A stretch of 64,000 nucleotides of DNA from Brucella oryzae (GCA_012103035.1 JAAVLL010000001.1:1338501-1402500), one strand, 5' to 3'; positions 10,110-21,656 are shown, numbered from the stretch's first letter. Program-made: numbers and translations. Notes: generated from the letters alone by a model not told the origin.

Positions 10110-10751
10110 ATGGACGCTCGTATCCTCAAAGAAGATGATGAATCCGGCCTGCCCAACAAGCAGGCAGATGTAACTCTTTTGCATGGCAAGCCGACGCAAG
10201 CCGATGCAGAAGCCGCTGTACGCACGCTGTTGCTCTGGGCCGGAGACGACCCGGAGCGTGAAGGGCTTCTGGAAACGCCGAAGCGCGTCGCCAAGGCCTA
10301 TAAGGAACTGTTCGCAGGTTATACGGAAAGCCCGGAAGAAGTCCTCGGCACGGTGTTCGAGGAAGTCGGCGGCTATAACGATCTTGTCCTCGTGAAGGAT
10401 ATTTCGTTCCATTCGCATTGCGAGCATCATATGGTACCGATCATTGGCAAGGCGCACGTCGCCTATCTGCCTGATCACAAAGTGGTTGGCCTTTCCAAGA
10501 TTGCACGCGTCGTGGATATTTTTGCGCGTCGCCTGCAAACGCAGGAAAGTATCACCGCGCAAATCGCCGATAGCATCCAGCGTATTCTGAACCCCCGCGG
10601 CGTTGCCGTCATGATTGAGGCCGAACATATGTGCATGGCCATGCGCGGGATCCGCAAGCAGGGTTCGACGACCATCACCACCACGTTTACCGGCGAAATG
10701 CAGGTGAATGCGGAGGAACAGGTTCGCTTCATGACCCTGACTCGCAGATAA
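10110..10751 (+). CDS. folE: GTP cyclohydrolase I FolE
   Basis: Converts GTP to 7,8-dihydroneopterin triphosphate, the first step of tetrahydrofolate (and pterin/queuosine-type) synthesis. 213 aa, intact. The catalytic/zinc motif [21 protein letters not shown] and the later [17 protein letters not shown] with its Cys ligand are present. The ATG at 10110 is preceded by GGAG at good spacing; the open frame runs further upstream but without conserved sequence. hisI follows 10 bases downstream in the same direction, so the two GTP/ATP-ring chemistry genes are probably one operon. Confidence 0.95.
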   Translation: MDARILKEDDESGLPNKQADVTLLHGKPTQADAEAAVRTLLLWAGDDPEREGLLETPKRVAKAYKELFAGYTESPEEVLGTVFEEVGGYNDLVLVKDISFHSHCEHHMVPIIGKAHVAYLPDHKVVGLSKIARVVDIFARRLQTQESITAQIADSIQRILNPRGVAVMIEAEHMCMAMRGIRKQGSTTITTTFTGEMQVNAEEQVRFMTLTRR

Positions 10752-10761
10752 GCAGCAGACA

Positions 10762-11185
10762 ATGAGCTTTTTCCCGCCCAGCCTTCTGACAAGAAGGCCA
10801 TTGAAGAAGGCGCGGCATTCATGCCGCGTTTCGATGCATCGGGGCTCATTACAGCAGTCGTTACCGATGTGCGTGACGGCGAATTGCTGATGGTTGCCCA
10901 TATGAACGAGGAAGCGCTGCGCCTCACCCTGGAAACGGAATTGCGCATTACTGGTCCCGCTCGCGGGGCACGCTTTGGAAGAAGGGCGAGACGTCGGGCA
11001 ATCTGCAAAGCGTGGTCGAGTTGCGGACGGACTGCGATCAGGATGCGCTTTGGCTCAAAGTACGTGTCGCTGGTGATGGACCAACTTGCCATACGGGCCG
11101 CCGTTCCTGTTTTTATCGGCAGGTTCTCTCCGAAAATGGCGATATATTGCTGGCCATTGAAGGCACCTGCGATCACGAGCATTAA
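10762..11185 (+). CDS. hisI: Phosphoribosyl-AMP cyclohydrolase HisI
   Basis: Third step of histidine biosynthesis, opening the adenine ring of PR-AMP. The conserved stretches are present but in three frames: [16 protein letters not shown] and [14 protein letters not shown]; then [32 protein letters not shown] and the zinc-binding [15 protein letters not shown]. Two one-base deletions account for this, near 10778 and near 10939 (GGG read as GG). The repaired protein is 141 aa, ending CDHEH. It lies directly downstream of folE. Confidence 0.9.
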
Positions 11186-11401
11186 CCTTGGTCAAAAGGA
11201 TGTGATGGCGCGAATAAGAGTCGCGCCATCAATTCGCAGCATTTATTCTTTGGATACTATGTTTCGCTAATCTGAAGCGGTTCCTGTCGGATGGAATTGT
11301 CGGAATCGCTTTAGCTATTTGTTCTACGCATTTCCTGACGCAAGCCGCTTTAGTCTTTTGCCGGGAATGCTCCAAATCGAGACGAAGAGGTGTCCATCGT
11401 G

Positions 11402-12345
11402 ATGCTTGCATGGGGGCAGAGGCGCAAGACTACGAATATCGACCTTGCACCGCCGGCAGAAGAAATCGTCGAAAAGCCTGAAATGAAGCGTGAGCCGCGC
11501 CGGATTGCCTTGGCGCTGGGCGGTGAGCTGCGCGCGGTTGGGCGCATATCGGCGTTCTGCGCGCACTGGACGAAGCCAATATCGATATCGAGATGATTGC
11601 CGGGACATCTATCGGCGCGCTCGTGGGCGGCTGTTATCTGGCCGGAAAGCTCGATGAACTGGAAGAGTTCGCGCGCAGCCTCACTCGGCGGCGCATGTTC
11701 AATCTTCTCGATATCACATTTCGCGGCAGCGGACTGTTCGGCGGCATGAAGCTCGACGGACGTCTGCGTGAACATCTCGACGGGCTGCGCATCGAGGAGT
11801 TGGACCGCCCCTTTGTTGCCATCTGCACCGAATTGCGCACCGGTCACGAAATCTGGCTGTCCTCCGGTCCTCTGGTGGAAGCCATGCGCGCCTCCTATGC
11901 CCTGCCCGGTGTTTTCGAGCCTGTGCGCTGGCAGGAGCGTGTTCTGGTCGATGGAGCGCTCGTCAATCCCGTCCCCGTATCCGTGTGCCGTGCTTATGAG
12001 CAACGCCTGGTTCTGGCCGTGAACCTGCATTACGACCAGTATGGTCGCGCTGCCGTCATCAAACATGCGCAAACACGCCAGGAGGGGCTTGCTGACGCCA
12101 TTCATGGAGAGAAGGAAGCGCGCCTTGGTATTACCGGGGTGATGATGGAGGCCTTCAACATCATCCAGGACCGCATCTCGCGTGCCCGAATGGCTGGCGA
12201 TCCGCCAGATGTCACGCTGATGCCGATTGTGGGACAGATCGGGCTTGCCGACTTCCATCGCGCATCCGAGGCAATCGATGCCGGTTATGCGGAAACATTG
12301 AAGCGCCTTGAGGATATCCGACGTCTACAAGGCATTGCGGGCTGA
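11402..12345 (+). CDS. Patatin-like phospholipase (RssA-type)
   Basis: Serine esterase/phospholipase of the patatin family. The nucleophile elbow GTSIG (in EMIAGTSIGALVGGCYLAG) and the catalytic Asp in VDGALVNPVPV are both present, with the oxyanion-hole GGGxxRG loop just upstream. That loop is broken by a one-base deletion near 11523 (GGTGGAG read as GGTGAG); repaired it reads LALGGGAARGWAHIGVLRAL. About 314 aa. The start is uncertain: GTG at 11390, GTG at 11399 and ATG at 11402 are in frame; I used the ATG. The substrate and cellular role are unknown. Confidence 0.85.
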
Positions 12346-12651
12346 ATTTTTCAAGTTTTGAGACGAATCCGAATGAAACGGATTCGCCGGATTCGTGCTT
12401 TGATGCCCTTTGCAGCCCTCCGTTCCGTCACCACGCTCTCGTTCGATGACGTTTTTCGGAAAAATTTCCAACTTATGGAAGTCTTTGAAAAAGCCCTGAA
12501 AATCGGGGTTTCGACTGTGTCTTCGATGATTGAACATCAGCTTTTTCACATTCTTTTCCAAAAGATTGCCGGAAGATGCAGATGGGGCTTGTGCACCCCA
12601 AAGTGATTTGCTAAATGCCCACTCGCCGACGGAGTTCGGCTCCTACCACGG
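12346..12651. other. Intergenic region before tRNA-Leu
   Basis: About 305 bases. Shortly after the patatin stop is an inverted repeat (CGAATCC...GGATTCG, about 12364-12386) that could be a weak terminator without a T-tract. Small open frames exist on both strands, but they lack ribosome-binding sites or recognisable sequence. The right end should hold the tRNA promoter; I could not assign it. Confidence 0.5.
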
Positions 12652-12736
12652 GCGGTCGTGGCGGAATTGGTAGACGCGCAGCGTTGAGGTCGCTGTGGGG
12701 CAACCCGTGGAAGTTCGAGTCTTCTCGACCGCACCA
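12652..12736 (+). tRNA. tRNA-Leu (anticodon GAG), CCA encoded
   Basis: 85 nt. The acceptor stem GCGGTCG pairs with CGACCGC; the discriminator A is followed by an encoded CCA. The anticodon arm CAGCG-TTGAGGT-CGCTG gives anticodon GAG (reads CUC/CUU Leu). A long variable arm (TGGGGCAACCCGT) is as expected for a class II tRNA, and the T-arm carries GTTCGAGTC. Confidence 0.96.
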
Positions 12737-12824
12737 TCTTCTCTTAAGAACATACAAAAATACTTTCCCGCAAGGGGTTAAAGTTGTTTCTTGATTAGAG
12801 ATATTCACTTCTCATCGATACATG

Positions 12825-12858
12825 AAAAAAAAACGCGCCCTTCGATGAAGAGCGCGTT
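12825..12858 (-). terminator. Rho-independent terminator downstream of the CoA-transferase gene
   Basis: Read on the minus strand: AACGCGC stem, 13-base loop, GCGCGTT stem and a run of T. It lies 22 bases after the stop of the CoA-transferase gene. Confidence 0.85.
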
Positions 12859-12880
12859 GATAGAATGACTGTCCTTTCAA

Positions 12881-14041
12881 TCAGCTTTTGCCGATTTCCG
12901 ACAGGATCGTGTCGCTGTGCTCTCCAAGCTTCGGCGAACGCTTGTCGAGCTTTAGTTCGGCATCGGAGAAGCGAATAGGTGTCCGCAGGCCGGGAACCCC
13001 TTGAGGGGCGATTTTCATCGCCCTCGCCGCAAACTGCGGGTCTGCGAACACATCGGCAACCGTGTTGATCGGACCGGCAGGCACGCCGATTCTGGCAAGC
13101 TCAGCCAGAAGATTGTCGCGCTTCCACGCACGAGTCTTTTCTTCCAAAAGTGCCGTGAGAGCCGCCCGGTTAGCCACACGCGCCGAGTTGCTGACGAAAC
13201 GCTCATCAGCGGCAATGTCGTCAATGCCAAGCAAGGCCGTCAATTTTCCGAACTGTCCGTCATTGCCGCAGGCGATGATGAAATAGCCATCGGAAACAGG
13301 CAGCGTCTGATAGGGCGCGATGTTCGGATGCGCATTTCCCATACGCTTCGGCGAAACACCTGATGCCAGATAGTTCATGGCTTGATTGGCCAGCACCGCC
13401 GACATGCAGTCGAACAGAGCCATATCGATATGCTGGCCGATGCCGGTGCGCGCGCGCATGATGAGCGCCGACTGGATCGCGATCACGCTGTAAAGCCCGG
13501 TGAAAATGTCGGCAAAGGCCACGCCGATCTTCTGCGGCTCACCGTCAGGCTCGCCGGTGAGATCCATGATGCCGCCCATGCCCTGGATCATGAAATCATA
13601 GCCTGCGCGCTCGGCATAAGGGCCGGTATGGCCGAAACCGGTGATCGAGCAATAGATCAGGCGCGGGTTGATGGCTTTCAGGCTCTCATAGTCGAGGCCA
13701 TATTTGTCGAGCCCGCCCAGCTTGAAGTTCTCGATGACCACATCGGCCTCGGCCACCAGCCGGCGCACCAGTTCCCTGCCCTCTTCTGTGCGGAAATCCG
13801 CCGTAATCGAGCGCTTGCCGCGATTGCAGGCGTGGAAATAGGCAGCCGACTGTTCGCCCTCCACATCGATGAAGGGCGGGCCCCATTTGCGCGTATCGTC
13901 GCCCTCAGGGCTTTCCACCTTGATGACATCGGCACCGAGGTCCGATAGCGTCTGTCCTACCCATGGCCCGGCAAGAATGCGCGCCAGTTCTACCACCTTG
14001 AGACCATCAAGCGGCGTGTTCTGCATTTTCAGCAATCCCAT
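12881..14041 (-). CDS. Family III CoA-transferase (CaiB/BaiF type), probably glutarate/succinate CoA-transferase
   Basis: 386 aa, intact. The N-terminal LDGLKVVELARILAGPWVGQTLSDLGADVIKVE and the GDDTRKWGPPF block are typical of CaiB/BaiF CoA-transferases, including the catalytic Asp region further in (FADIFTGLYSVIAIQSAL). It lies immediately downstream of a glutaryl-CoA dehydrogenase gene on the same strand. That arrangement suggests it loads CoA onto glutarate (SUGCT-like); the substrate is inference from context. Confidence 0.85.
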   Translation of the reverse strand: MGLLKMQNTPLDGLKVVELARILAGPWVGQTLSDLGADVIKVESPEGDDTRKWGPPFIDVEGEQSAAYFHACNRGKRSITADFRTEEGRELVRRLVAEADVVIENFKLGGLDKYGLDYESLKAINPRLIYCSITGFGHTGPYAERAGYDFMIQGMGGIMDLTGEPDGEPQKIGVAFADIFTGLYSVIAIQSALIMRARTGIGQHIDMALFDCMSAVLANQAMNYLASGVSPKRMGNAHPNIAPYQTLPVSDGYFIIACGNDGQFGKLTALLGIDDIAADERFVSNSARVANRAALTALLEEKTRAWKRDNLLAELARIGVPAGPINTVADVFADPQFAARAMKIAPQGVPGLRTPIRFSDAELKLDKRSPKLGEHSDTILSEIGKS

Positions 14042-14054
14042 GTAAAATATAAGA

Positions 14055-14080
14055 GCCCGCCCGCGAACTGCGAACGGGCC
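14055..14080 (-). terminator. GC-rich hairpin between gcdH and the CoA-transferase gene
   Basis: On the minus strand GCCCG...CGGGC around a TTCGCAGTTCG loop, then a T-rich stretch (TCTTATATTTT). It lies between two genes of the same direction, so it may partly terminate or punctuate the transcript. Confidence 0.45.
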
Positions 14081-14107
14081 CGAATCGAAGGCTTGGCGAT
14101 ATAGCGA

Positions 14108-15291
14108 TCAGAAGAAAGCCTGAATGCCGGTCTGAGCGCGGCCCAGGATCAGCGCATGAACGTCATGCGTGCCCTCATAGGTGTTCACCGTTTCCAGATT
14201 CTGCGCGTGGCGCATGACGTGGTATTCGATCTGGATACCATTGCCGCCGTGCATATCGCGCGCCTGACGGGCAATATCGAGCGCCTTGCCGCAATTGTTG
14301 CGCTTGACGATGGAAATCATCTCCGGCGCCATCTTGCCTGCATCGAACAGGCGGCCAACGCGCAAGCTTGCCTGAAGGCCGAGAGCGATTTCGGTCTGCA
14401 TGTCGGCAAGCTTCTTCTGGTAAAGCTGCGTGCCGGCCAGCGGCTTGTTGAACTGCTTGCGGTCAAGACCGTACTGGCGGGCGCGGAACCAGCAATCTTC
14501 CGCCGCACCCAGCACGCCCCAGGAAATGCCGTAGCGGGCGCGATTGAGGCAGCCGAACGGACCCTTGAGACCGGAGACATTCGGCAGAAGTGCATCTTCC
14601 GAAACCTCGACGCCATCCATGACGATTTCGCCGGTGATCGATGCGCGCAGCGAAAGCTTGCCGCCGATCTTCGGTGCCGAAAGGCCCTTCATGCCCTTTT
14701 CGAGTACGAAGCCGCGAATGGCGTTGTCGTGCGCGGCGGACTTCGCCCAGACGACGAACACATCGGCGATTGGCGAGTTTGAAATCCACATCTTGGAGCC
14801 GCTGAGGCGATAGCCGCCGTCGATCTTTTCTGCGCGGGTCTTCATGCCTGCCGGATCGGAGCCAGCATCCGGCTCGGTCAGGCCAAAGCAGCCGATCAGT
14901 TCGCCGGAAACAAGGCCCGGAAGGTATTTCTTGCGCTGCTCGTCGGAGCCATAGGCATAGATCGGATACATCACGAGCGAGGATTGCACGCTCATCATCG
15001 AGCGATAGCCGGATCGACGCGCTCTACCTCACGTGCCACCAGACCGTAGGAAACATAGCCCGCATTGGCCGCGCCATATTCTTCCGGAAGCGTCACGCCC
15101 AGGAGACCGGCCTGCCCCATCAGGCGGAACAATTCCGGATCGGTGGTCTCATCCAGATAAGCCTTTTCAACGCGGGGCAGCAGAACGTCCGTTGCGAATG
15201 CCTTGGCCGAGTCGCGGATCATGCGTTCGTCTTCAGTCAGCTGGTCATCCAGCAGAAACGGGTCTTCCCAGCTAAAAGCCGCACGTGACAT
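14108..15291 (-). CDS. gcdH: Glutaryl-CoA dehydrogenase GcdH
   Basis: FAD-dependent acyl-CoA dehydrogenase that oxidises and decarboxylates glutaryl-CoA to crotonyl-CoA in lysine/tryptophan/glutarate catabolism. Landmarks: [17 protein letters not shown] start, [16 protein letters not shown] (FAD-binding), [29 protein letters not shown], and the catalytic Glu in [17 protein letters not shown]. The TYEGTHD and FSWEDP signatures support glutaryl- over other acyl-CoA dehydrogenases. One G is missing near 15004 (GGG read as GG); repaired length is 394 aa. The divergent LysR gene upstream is the likely regulator. Confidence 0.92.
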
Positions 15292-15393
15292 CAGTGTATT
15301 CTCCTCAATGAAAATTTGCAGGAAATATGAACCGTGCCGGAGTTCGGCGCAATCGACGTTTACTCATTGATCTATTCCGTTTAGTAATGGATC

Positions 15394-16301
15394 ATGACTT
15401 CGATATCGCGACGCTTGCTTCCCTCCACCAGTGCGCTTGCCGCCTTCGATGCGGTTGCGCGGCATGAAAGCTTTTCGGCGGCGGCTGAGGAACTGTCGCT
15501 GACGCAAGGTGCTGTGAGCCGACAGATTGCAACGCTGGAAGAACAGCTCGGGACAGCATTGTTCGACCGCACCAGCCGCCATGTGGTTCTATCCGATGCC
15601 GGGCGCGCCTATCTGAAGGCGGTAAGCCCGGCGCTGGCGTCGATCCGCGCCGCTTCGCTGCAAGTCATGTCGCAGATGCGAGGCACCACACTCAATCTCG
15701 CTTTTCTGCCGACGTTCGGGACACGCTGGCTGATACCGCGCATACCGCGCTTCGTGGCGAAATATCCCGATATCATCCTCAATTTCGCAACCCGTATCGG
15801 GCAGTTCGATTTTGATCGCGAAGGGCTGGATGCGGCGATCCATATCGGAAAGCCGGACTGGCCCAATGCCGACAGCGTCTTCCTGATGGATGAAACGGTG
15901 GCGCCGGTATGCAGCCCCGCTTTTCTCCAGCGAAATCCGGTTCAGGCTCCGACCGATCTTCTGCCGCTGCCCCTGTTCAACATGGCTTCACGCCCCGGCG
16001 CATGGGATCACTGGTTCAAAAGCCTCGACATGGCTGCACCAGTTTCTCCGGGCATGCGCTTCGAGCAGTTTTCAATGTCTCGCAGGCCTGCATTGCCGGT
16101 CTCGGTGTCGCCCTGATGCCGCTATTCCTCATTCGTGCCGAGATTGAAAACGGCCAACTTGTCGTTGCCTGTCCGTATACGGTCAAAAGCCCGAGCAGCT
16201 ATTATTTCGTAACGCCAAAGGCGCGTTCGAGCACTCCGGCGGTATCGGCTTTTCGGGACTGGCTGCTGGCAGAAATCAAAAGCGAGCGCTCAGGCGATTG
16301 A
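15394..16301 (+). CDS. LysR family transcriptional regulator, probably of gcdH
   Basis: N-terminal helix-turn-helix with [41 protein letters not shown], then a periplasmic-binding-like effector domain ([21 protein letters not shown]). The GcvA-like layout is clear. The frame breaks near 16072; one extra T in the TTTT run joins RFEQF to [16 protein letters not shown], giving 302 aa. It is divergent from gcdH with a 102-base gap holding both promoters, which is the usual arrangement of a LysR gene and its target. A glutarate-related inducer is inference. Confidence 0.87.
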
Positions 16302-17273
16302 TCGACTTGCAATCTCGTATGAATGCAGGCGCTTCCTGTGATCGTGGATCATGCCGGTCAGCATCAGTTCATCGGCTCCGGTGCTCTCCGCAAAGGCCTT
16401 GATGCCCTTCGCCACAGTTTCCGGCCCGCCGACCACGCGGCATGACAGCATCTGGCGGACGAGTGCCTGCGCTGGCGGATCAAGCCGCTCCATATAGCCT
16501 TCGACGGGCGCGGGCAGCTTGCCGGGGCGACCGCTGCGTAAGTTTACGAAAGCCTGTAGCTGCGACGTGAAAAGATAGTTCGCCTCTTCGTCCGTATCCG
16601 CTGCAATTACATTGAGGCCCAGCATCACATATGGCTTCTGCATATATTCCGATGGCTCGAACCGCTCGCGATAAAGCGCGATGGCGCGTTCCATTTCCGC
16701 AGGCGCAAAGTGCGAGGCGAATGCGTAAGGCAGGCCAAGCATGGCGGCAAGCTGCGCACCGAACAGGCTGGAACCGAGAATCCAGACGGGCACGTTCAAC
16801 CCCTCGCCCGGCACTGCGCGCACGCGCTGGCCGGGTTCGGCAGGTTTGAAATAGTTGAGCAACTCGACCACATCCTGCGGAAAGGCATTGGCATCGCTGT
16901 CGAGATTGCGGCGCAGCGCGTGGGCGGTGATCTGGTCGGTGCCGGGCGCGCGCCCCAATCCAAGATCGATACGCCCCGGAAACAGGGAAGCGAGCGTGCC
17001 GAATTGTTCGGCAATGACCAGAGGAGCGTGATTGGGCAGCATGACGCCGCCAGCGCCGACACGAATGGTCGAGGTTCCGTTGGCGACGTAGCCGATAACC
17101 ACGGATGTCGCGGCACTGGCGATGCCCGGCATATTGTGGTGTTCGGCAAGCCAGTAACGGTGAAAGCCAAGCCGTTCGGCATGTTGCGCAAGTTCCAGCG
17201 TATTGTGCAGCGATTGTGCTGCATCGCTGCCTTCGGGAACGGGCGAAAGATCAAGAACGGATAAGGGTATCAT
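16290..17273 (-). CDS. Luciferase-like monooxygenase (LLM class, MsnO8-type)
   Basis: 327 aa, intact TIM-barrel flavin-dependent oxidoreductase. [60 protein letters not shown] and [15 protein letters not shown] are typical of the small LLM/MsnO8 subfamily. Its substrate is not known. The 3' end overlaps the convergent LysR gene by 12 bases. Confidence 0.85.
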   Translation of the reverse strand: MIPLSVLDLSPVPEGSDAAQSLHNTLELAQHAERLGFHRYWLAEHHNMPGIASAATSVVIGYVANGTSTIRVGAGGVMLPNHAPLVIAEQFGTLASLFPGRIDLGLGRAPGTDQITAHALRRNLDSDANAFPQDVVELLNYFKPAEPGQRVRAVPGEGLNVPVWILGSSLFGAQLAAMLGLPYAFASHFAPAEMERAIALYRERFEPSEYMQKPYVMLGLNVIAADTDEEANYLFTSQLQAFVNLRSGRPGKLPAPVEGYMERLDPPAQALVRQMLSCRVVGGPETVAKGIKAFAESTGADELMLTGMIHDHRKRLHSYEIASRSIA

Positions 17274-17320
17274 ACTGGCTCATATGGGTTGGAACGCGGC
17301 GTTTGCAACGCCGGAAATAT

Positions 17321-17350
17321 AAAGGGCGACCTATTTCTAGGCCGCCCTTT
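17321..17350 (-). terminator. Terminator of the RND efflux operon (likely bidirectional)
   Basis: AAAGGGCG-a-CCTA / TAGG-c-CGCCCTTT, a near-perfect 12-bp stem with a TTTC loop. It lies about 20 bases after the end of the RND permease gene. A second small perfect hairpin (CGGCGTT-TGC-AACGCCG) lies at about 17297-17313. Confidence 0.8.
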
Positions 17351-17371
17351 ATTATTGGTTCAACGCAAGTT

Positions 17372-20300
17372 TCAGTGATGTTGCGTCGAAACCGGTCCGG
17401 TCGGTTCGCCGCCCTCTTCGTGCGGCGCCACGAATTCACCCTCCACATCCTTTTCGCGATGAAGGTGTAGAACATCGGCACCACGAACAGGGTGAAGATC
17501 GTACCGATCACGATACCGGTGAAGATCACCAGACCCATCGAGTAGCGGGCGGCGGCACCCGCACCCGTCGCGATGATGAGCGGCACAACGCCAAGCGCCA
17601 TGGCGGCAGTGGTCATCAGGATCGGACGCAGGCGGGTTTCAGCCGCGACGATGATCGCGTCCCGGCGGAAAGACCATGCAGACGGCGTTGCTGATTGGCG
17701 AATTCCACCATCAGAATGCCGTGCTTGGTAATCAGCCCGACAAGGGTGATGAGACCGACCTGCGTATAGATGTTGAGCGTACCGAGACCGATATTCAGCG
17801 GCACGATGGCGCCGAAGATCGACAGCGGAACAGACATCATGATGATGAACGGATCGCGGAAGCTTTCAAACTGCGCCGCCAGCACGAGATAGATCACGAT
17901 GACGGCGAGGCCGAAGGCGATCAGAATCGTGTTGCCCTGCTCCACTTCCAGACGCGACTGGCCGGAATAATCCAGGAAAAAGCCTTCCGGCATCTTGGAT
18001 TTGGCCAGATCGACCAGCGTTTGCAGGCCCTGCCCGGTTGTAACGCCTGGCAGCGGCAATGCCGAAATCGTTGCCGAGTTCAACTGGTTGAACTGTTCGA
18101 TTGCAGCAGGCGATGCATTCTGGTTGATCGTGATGACCGAAGACAACGGGATCATCGAGCCGGACACGCTGCGCACATAGAAATCGCCGAGCTTTTCCGG
18201 GTTCGAACGATAGCTATCTGGCACCTGCGTGATGATGTCATAGCTGTTCGAATCACGGTCGAATTTCGCGATAGATGCGCCGCCGGTCAGAAGACCAAGT
18301 GTCGAACCGATATCGCTGATCTGCACGCCCAGTGTCGCCGCGCGGTCACGGTCGATTGTGATCGTGATTTGCGGTGCATTGAACGAGAGCGAGTTCTGCA
18401 CGATGATGTACTGGCCGGAAGCCTGTGCCTCGTTCTTGATTTCTTCAGCAAGCGCGAAGACCTGATCGGCCGGGCCGGTCGACTGCAGCGCAATCGAGAT
18501 CGGCAGACCGCCGCCCGTTCCCGGCAGGGATGGAGGCGCGAAGATGAAAGCTTCGACGCCTGCGACCTTGGAGATACGTGCGGTCAGGTCTTCCTGAATC
18601 TGCTTCTGCGAACGGCTACGCTCGTTCCAGTCCTTCAGAACCCACAGCGCGATACCCGAGGTCGTACCGCCGTCCATGCCGACGATCTGGAAGCGGGTCT
18701 TCAGTTCCGGAAGATCCTTGGTCAGTTCGTCGATCTGTTCGGCATAGAGATTGGTATAGGCCGAGGTAGCATATTGCGGAGCCTGGAACATCGAGAACAG
18801 CGCGCCGGAATCTTCTTCCGGTGCCAGTTCGCTCGACGTGTTCATGAACAGGAAACCTGTCAGTCCCATCAACGCTATAACGATCATCAGCGTGATGCCG
18901 CGATAGTTGAGCGAGTTGGAAACGCGGCGGTGATACCACTTCTCGAAGCGCGAGAAGGTCCGGTCGATGAACTTCTGAATCGCGTCTGGTCGCCATGCTT
19001 GAGCATGCGCGCGCACATCATCGGCGAAACCGTCAAGGCGGCAACGCCTGAGATGATAACGGCACCGGCCAGCGTGAACGCGAACTCGCGGAACAGTGCA
19101 CCCGTCAGACCGCCTGTGAAGCCCAGCGGTGCGAACACCGCCGCCAGCGTGATCGTCATGGCGATGATCGAGCCGGTGATTTCCTTCATGCCCTTGAACG
19201 CGGCATCCATGGGCCGAAGGCCCTCTTCGATATGCCGGTGTATGTTCTCCAGAACCACGATGGCGTCATCGACCACAAGACCGATGGCGAGAACCATTGC
19301 AAGGAGCGACAGCAGATTGATCGAGAGCCGAGCGCATAAAGGAAGAAGCATACGCCGATCAGCGAGATCGGGATCGTGACAATCGGAATCAGTACCGACC
19401 GGAACGAACCGAGGAAGACGATGATAACCAGAATGACGATAGCCACGGCTTCGCCGATGGTCGTGAAGACTTCCTTGATCGAAGAGCTGATCTGCTCGGT
19501 CGCGTCATAGACGAGAACAAGCGACATGCCTTCCGGCAGCGACGCCTGGATAGACGGCAGCTCCTTGCGAACGGCAGCCGCCATGTCGATGGGGTTTGCC
19601 GCCGGTGTCGGGAAGACGCCAAGGAACGTACCGGCCGAACCATTGAACGAAACGATGGTGTCCGTGCTTTCGCCGCCAGTTCCACCCGCGCCACGTCACG
19701 CAGACGAACGACATCGTCACCCGAAGCCTTGATCGGCATGGCGCCGAAGGCTTCCGGGGTCTGCAAAGTTGACTTCAGCGTGATCGAAGACGCGACATAT
19801 TCGTTCTTCGTCGTGCCGGGCGCCGACAGGAAGTTGGAGGCTTTGATTGCCGCCAGAACTTCCGGCGCCGTGATCTGGCGGGCCGCAAGCTGGATCGGGT
19901 CGAGCCAGACGCGCATCGAATAGACCTGACCGCCGAGAATTTCAGCCTTCGCAACGCCCTGAATGGTGGACATGCGCGGCTGGATAACGCGCTCCAGATA
20001 TTCGGTGATCTGTTCGCTCGTCATGTTCGGGTTCTGCGCTGCCAGATACATGGTAGCGAAGTTCTGGCCCGTTCCCTTGACGATGACCGGGTCGTCGGAT
20101 TCGTCCGGCAGGTCGCCGCGAACCTGATTGACCTTGGCGATCACTTCCGTCAGCGCCGCATCAGGATTTGCGCCGAGCTTCATCTGCACGGTCACGGTGC
20201 TCGACGACGGACGGCTCGAAGAGGTCACATAGTCGATGTTTTCAGTGGTTGCGACCGCTTCGGCGATCGGTGCGGTGATGAAGCCCTGAATGAGATCGGC

Positions 20301-20465
20301 ACTCGCACCGGCATAGTTCGTCGTGACCGTGATGACGGTTTCGTCGACCTTCGGATATTCGCGCACCGTCAGCTGCGCAATACCCTGAAGGCCCAATAGA
20401 ATGATCATGAGGGCGACCACCGTGGCAAGCACGGGGCGCCGGATGAAAATATCGGAAAAGCTCAT
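17372..20465 (-). CDS. RND efflux transporter, inner-membrane permease (HAE1/AcrB-type)
   Basis: Proton-driven tripartite drug efflux pump subunit. It begins MSFSDIFIRRPVLATVVAL, with the usual first membrane helix, followed by LTVREYPKVDETVITV and porter-domain sequence. Central helices carry IVLVIIVFLGSFRSVLIPI and GLVVDDAIVVLENIHRH (the two Asp of the proton relay), and the second half has AQFESFRDPFIIMMSVPLSI. Five one-base deletions split it, near 19676, 19330, 18990, 17663 and 17455; each repairs by lengthening a short run. Repaired length is 1032 aa. It resembles MexI/BepG-type pumps. The 9-base gap to the adaptor gene upstream indicates an operon. Confidence 0.92.
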
Positions 20466-20474
20466 CGGGATCGC

Positions 20475-21656
20475 CTATTGCTTGTCAGCCGGTTGGCCGG
20501 CTGGAATCGGATTGACGGTGTTGTCGATTTTCACCGGAACACCGGGCGAAAGCCGGTTCTGGCCTGCCGTGATGATGATGTCGCCAGCCTTGAGACCGCT
20601 CGTCACTTCGACAAGACCGGAATAACGGCGTCCAAGCTTGATGAAGACCTGCTGCGCGACCTGCTTCTGGCCTTCTTCCGGCTTAGCATCGGCTGCAGGA
20701 GCCTTGGCGGCGTTTTCGCCTTCGGCAGCCTTCGCGCCTTCCTGCTTCTGTTCCGGACGAACCGCATAGACGTAGTCGCCATAAAGGCTGGAGATGATCG
20801 TAGTCTGCGGAAGAGCGATGACATTCTCTTCTTCCGGCAGTTCGACGCGAACCTGCACAAACTGGCCCGGTGTCAGCTTGTGATCCGGGTTCTGCACTTC
20901 GGCCCGCACCGAGACGAGACGGGTCGCAGGATCAATCTTCGGGTCGATACCGACAATCGTGCCGGTGAAGTCGAGCGCATCCGCGCTTGAGCCGACCTTG
21001 ACGGTCTGTCCGAGCTTCATCGATGACAGCGACTGTTCGGGAACGGTGAAGTCGATACGCATCACGTCAGTGTTCTGCAGCGTGGCGATGATCGTGCCGG
21101 GGGTCAGATACTGGCCCAGATCGACCTTGGAAATGCCGATAACGCCGGAGAATGGAGCCTTGACGGACTTCTGCGCCAGCGTTGCACGCATTTTTCAACG
21201 CGCGCGTTTGCAGCATCGGCAGCCGAAGCTGTCGTATCGACATTCGACACAGCGCCGACGCCGCGCGTGCGCAGTGTATCGGCACGCTTCAGGTTCTGCT
21301 GGGCAAGAACAGCTTCGGCTTCTGCGGCTGCAAGGTCAGCCTTCTGGATGCTGTTTTCCATTTGCAGCAAGACGTCGCCTTCCTTGACTTCCTGATTGGC
21401 CTTGAAGTTGATTTTCTCCACGAGACCGTCAAGCTGCACGGTCAGATCGACGCCGTTGAGCGCATTGGCCGTGCCGATGGCTTCCACACCGGCTTCCAGA
21501 CGCCCGGCTCCACGGTAACGGTCGAAACCGTCTGGGCGGGCTGCTGCATATTTGCGAAAAGTCTTTGATGGCCTGTGATCGGAACAGGTTAAAGCCAACA
21601 AGGCCTCCAACGACGATCACGAGGAATATTATTGCCAGAATAAGGCGCTTGATCAT
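20475..21656 (-). CDS. RND efflux periplasmic adaptor (membrane fusion protein)
   Basis: Adaptor linking the RND permease to an outer-membrane channel. N-terminal membrane anchor (MIKRLILAIIFLVIVVGGLVG), lipoyl half-motifs LDGLVEKINFKANQEVKEGD and VKAPFSGVIGISKVDLGQYL, and a beta-barrel domain with VSVRAEVQNPDHKLTPGQFVQVRVEL. An Ala/Glu/Lys-rich insert (about residues 285-325) near the C-terminus is unusual. Three one-base deletions are needed, near 21555, 21515 and 21193. Repaired length is 394 aa. The start lies 172 bases from the divergent tetR gene. Confidence 0.9.

Noticed and set aside
12358-12606. Small plus-strand frame before tRNA-Leu
   Set aside because: Begins in an inverted repeat, lacks a ribosome-binding site and any recognisable sequence.
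17676-19379. A 567-codon plus-strand frame
   Set aside because: Antisense to the RND permease gene; no domain pattern.
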